The notes under the pieces are model-generated. The model was not told the DNA's origin, made no database searches, and was given only the letters and a program-made list of their open reading frames with translations. 7,077 nt of DNA, from positions 1-7,077 of the forward strand of contig RFZR01000084.1 of assembly GCA_009920595.1 (NCBI GenBank). The letters are read 5' to 3'. The DNA comes from Alphaproteobacteria bacterium. Its GTDB lineage: Bacteria; Pseudomonadota; Alphaproteobacteria; Rhizobiales; Beijerinckiaceae. A program made the translations under genes and the position numbers. Below are positions 5,982 through 7,077 of the stretch, in pieces. Position 1 is the stretch's first letter. Every line of letters begins with the position of its first letter.

Positions 5982-7077
5982 TTATTCTGCAGCCAATTTG
6001 CGGGCACCCTTCTGGCAAGCTTGCCAGACGGCGTAAGGCGTGGCCGGCATCGGCACGTCTTCATGACCCACAGCATCGGTGATCGCGTTGATGACAGCGG
6101 GAGGAGCGGCAATCGCGCCGGCTTCACCGCAGCCCTTAATACCAAGCGGATTGGTTGTGCATGGCGTATTCGTCATGCCGACATCGAAGCTTGGCAAGTC
6201 GTCGGCGCGCGGCATGGTGTAGTCCATGTAGGATGCGGTGACGAGCTGGCCGTCAGCATTGTAATGCGCGCCTTCGAGAAGCGCCTGGCCAACACCTTGT
6301 GCAATGCCGCCATGCACCTGCCCTTCAACGATCATCGGATTGATGACATTGCCGAAGTCGTCAACGGCGGTCCATTTCACGATGTCGGTCGTGCCCGTAT
6401 CGGGATCGATTTCGACTTCGCAAATATGAACACCTGACGGGAAGGTGAAGTTTGTCGGATCGTAGAAGGCACCTTCCTTCAGACCGGGCTCAAGATCCTG
6501 CCCGTTGAATTTATGGGCGATATAGGCTTGCAACGCGACTTCGCCGAAAGCGAGGCTCTTGTCTGTGCCCGCAACCGAGAAGCGACCATCCTTGAACTGG
6601 ATGTCTTTCTCAGCGGCTTCGAGCGCATAGGCCGCAACCTTCTTGCCTTTCGCGATGACTTTATCAACGGCCTTCACAATCGCCGACATACCGACAGCGC
6701 CTGAGCGTGATCCATAGGTGCCCATGCCGAACTGCACTTTGTCGGTGTCGCCATGAACGACCGAGACCGCATCAATATCGATACCGAGTCGATCGGCCAC
6801 CAATTGAGCGAAGGTCGTTTCATGGCCTTGACCATGCGAGTGCGAACCCGTGAGCACTTCAACGGTACCAACCGGATTAACGCGGATTTCAGCCGATTCC
6901 CAAAGACCCACACCGGCACCGAGCGAACCCACTGCCGCCGACGGCGCGATGCCGCAGGCTTCGATATAGGCAGAGAAGCCGATACCGCGGAGCTTGCCGT
7001 TCTTGGCTGAATCTTTCTTGCGCTTGGCGAAGTTTTTATAATCCGCCATTTCGAGTGCGAGATCGAGTGAGGCTGTG
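5982..7077 (-). CDS. coxL: CoxL-like molybdopterin large subunit (C-terminal part, 5' end outside window)
   Basis: About 364 C-terminal residues of a large subunit usually near 780 residues long are present. The frame is open across the right edge (reading ...TASLDLALEMADYKNF), so the ATG at 7049 is internal. Numbering from that Met, Mo-cofactor-contacting GQGHETT is at 73-79, GTYGSRSGAVG at 110-120 and QGVGQALLE at 251-259. GCGEAG at 306-311 includes Glu309, equivalent to the catalytic base Glu of CO dehydrogenase and xanthine oxidase families. The enzyme hydroxylates or oxidises a small substrate at a Mo-cytosine-dinucleotide centre. GSHSHGQGHETT, GCGEAGAIAAPP and the L-M gene order look like form II (CODH-like) proteins. 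The loop that separates the forms (AYRCSFR versus AYRGAGR) lies upstream of this fragment, so CO as substrate is not established. The C-terminus appears complete and undamaged. Confidence 0.95.
   Translation of the reverse strand, partial: TASLDLALEMADYKNFAKRKKDSAKNGKLRGIGFSAYIEACGIAPSAAVGSLGAGVGLWESAEIRVNPVGTVEVLTGSHSHGQGHETTFAQLVADRLGIDIDAVSVVHGDTDKVQFGMGTYGSRSGAVGMSAIVKAVDKVIAKGKKVAAYALEAAEKDIQFKDGRFSVAGTDKSLAFGEVALQAYIAHKFNGQDLEPGLKEGAFYDPTNFTFPSGVHICEVEIDPDTGTTDIVKWTAVDDFGNVINPMIVEGQVHGGIAQGVGQALLEGAHYNADGQLVTASYMDYTMPRADDLPSFDVGMTNTPCTTNPLGIKGCGEAGAIAAPPAVINAITDAVGHEDVPMPATPYAVWQACQKGARKLAAE

Noticed and set aside
5965..6018. 18-codon N-terminal extension of coxM
   Set aside because: It overlaps the coxL 3' end. 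GGGAG sits before the ATG at 5964, and the family N-terminus MYAFNYH starts there.

Overview
The window looks like a stretch of an alphaproteobacterial chromosome, probably Hyphomicrobiales (Rhizobiales). This rests on the gene order, on the CoxM, CoxE and XdhC sequence styles, and on an intergenic palindrome that would encode MPGLVPGI, a sequence I associate with dispersed repeats in Bradyrhizobium-like genomes. The genus cannot be fixed from the sequence, and the base composition seems moderate for that group.

Almost everything (positions 236-7077) is one minus-strand gene train for a molybdenum hydroxylase of the carbon monoxide dehydrogenase / xanthine dehydrogenase family. In transcription order, from the right edge leftwards, it runs: coxL (only the C-terminal half, continuing beyond the window), coxM (FAD subunit), a 117-bp intergenic region, coxD (MoxR-type AAA+ ATPase), coxE (VWA/MIDAS protein), a stand-alone XdhC N-terminal domain, a stand-alone XdhC Rossmann domain, a MoeA/MogA-like molybdopterin-binding protein, and a MocA-like nucleotidyltransferase. 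coxL and coxM make enzyme subunits. coxD and coxE are expected to mature the Mo active site as an ATPase/VWA pair. The XdhC pieces and the last two genes are expected to make, carry, sulfurate or insert the cytosine-dinucleotide form of the molybdenum cofactor. The L-then-M order and sequence style suggest a form II (CODH-like) enzyme. The substrate is therefore unproven, and the diagnostic active-site loop lies outside the window.

The coxM-coxD gap is the only sizeable non-coding region inside the train. On the transcribed strand it holds a perfect FNR/FixK-type palindrome (TTGAT-N4-ATCAA), then a GC-rich 10-bp-stem hairpin followed by a short T run, then a second small palindrome, and finally a good ribosome binding site for coxD. 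This suggests, but does not prove, that the maturation genes are uncoupled from the structural genes. All other junctions are tight (24 bp or less, several overlapping), as expected of one operon.

At the left end, on the plus strand and converging on the operon, is a very short gene (79-228) for a DUF2256 four-cysteine protein. It is easy to miss because it is only 49 codons long. No RNA genes, mobile elements, CRISPR arrays or origins were seen. The system as a whole is a recognisable cox-type cluster. The points worth a second look are the regulatory intergenic region and the split architecture of its accessory proteins.
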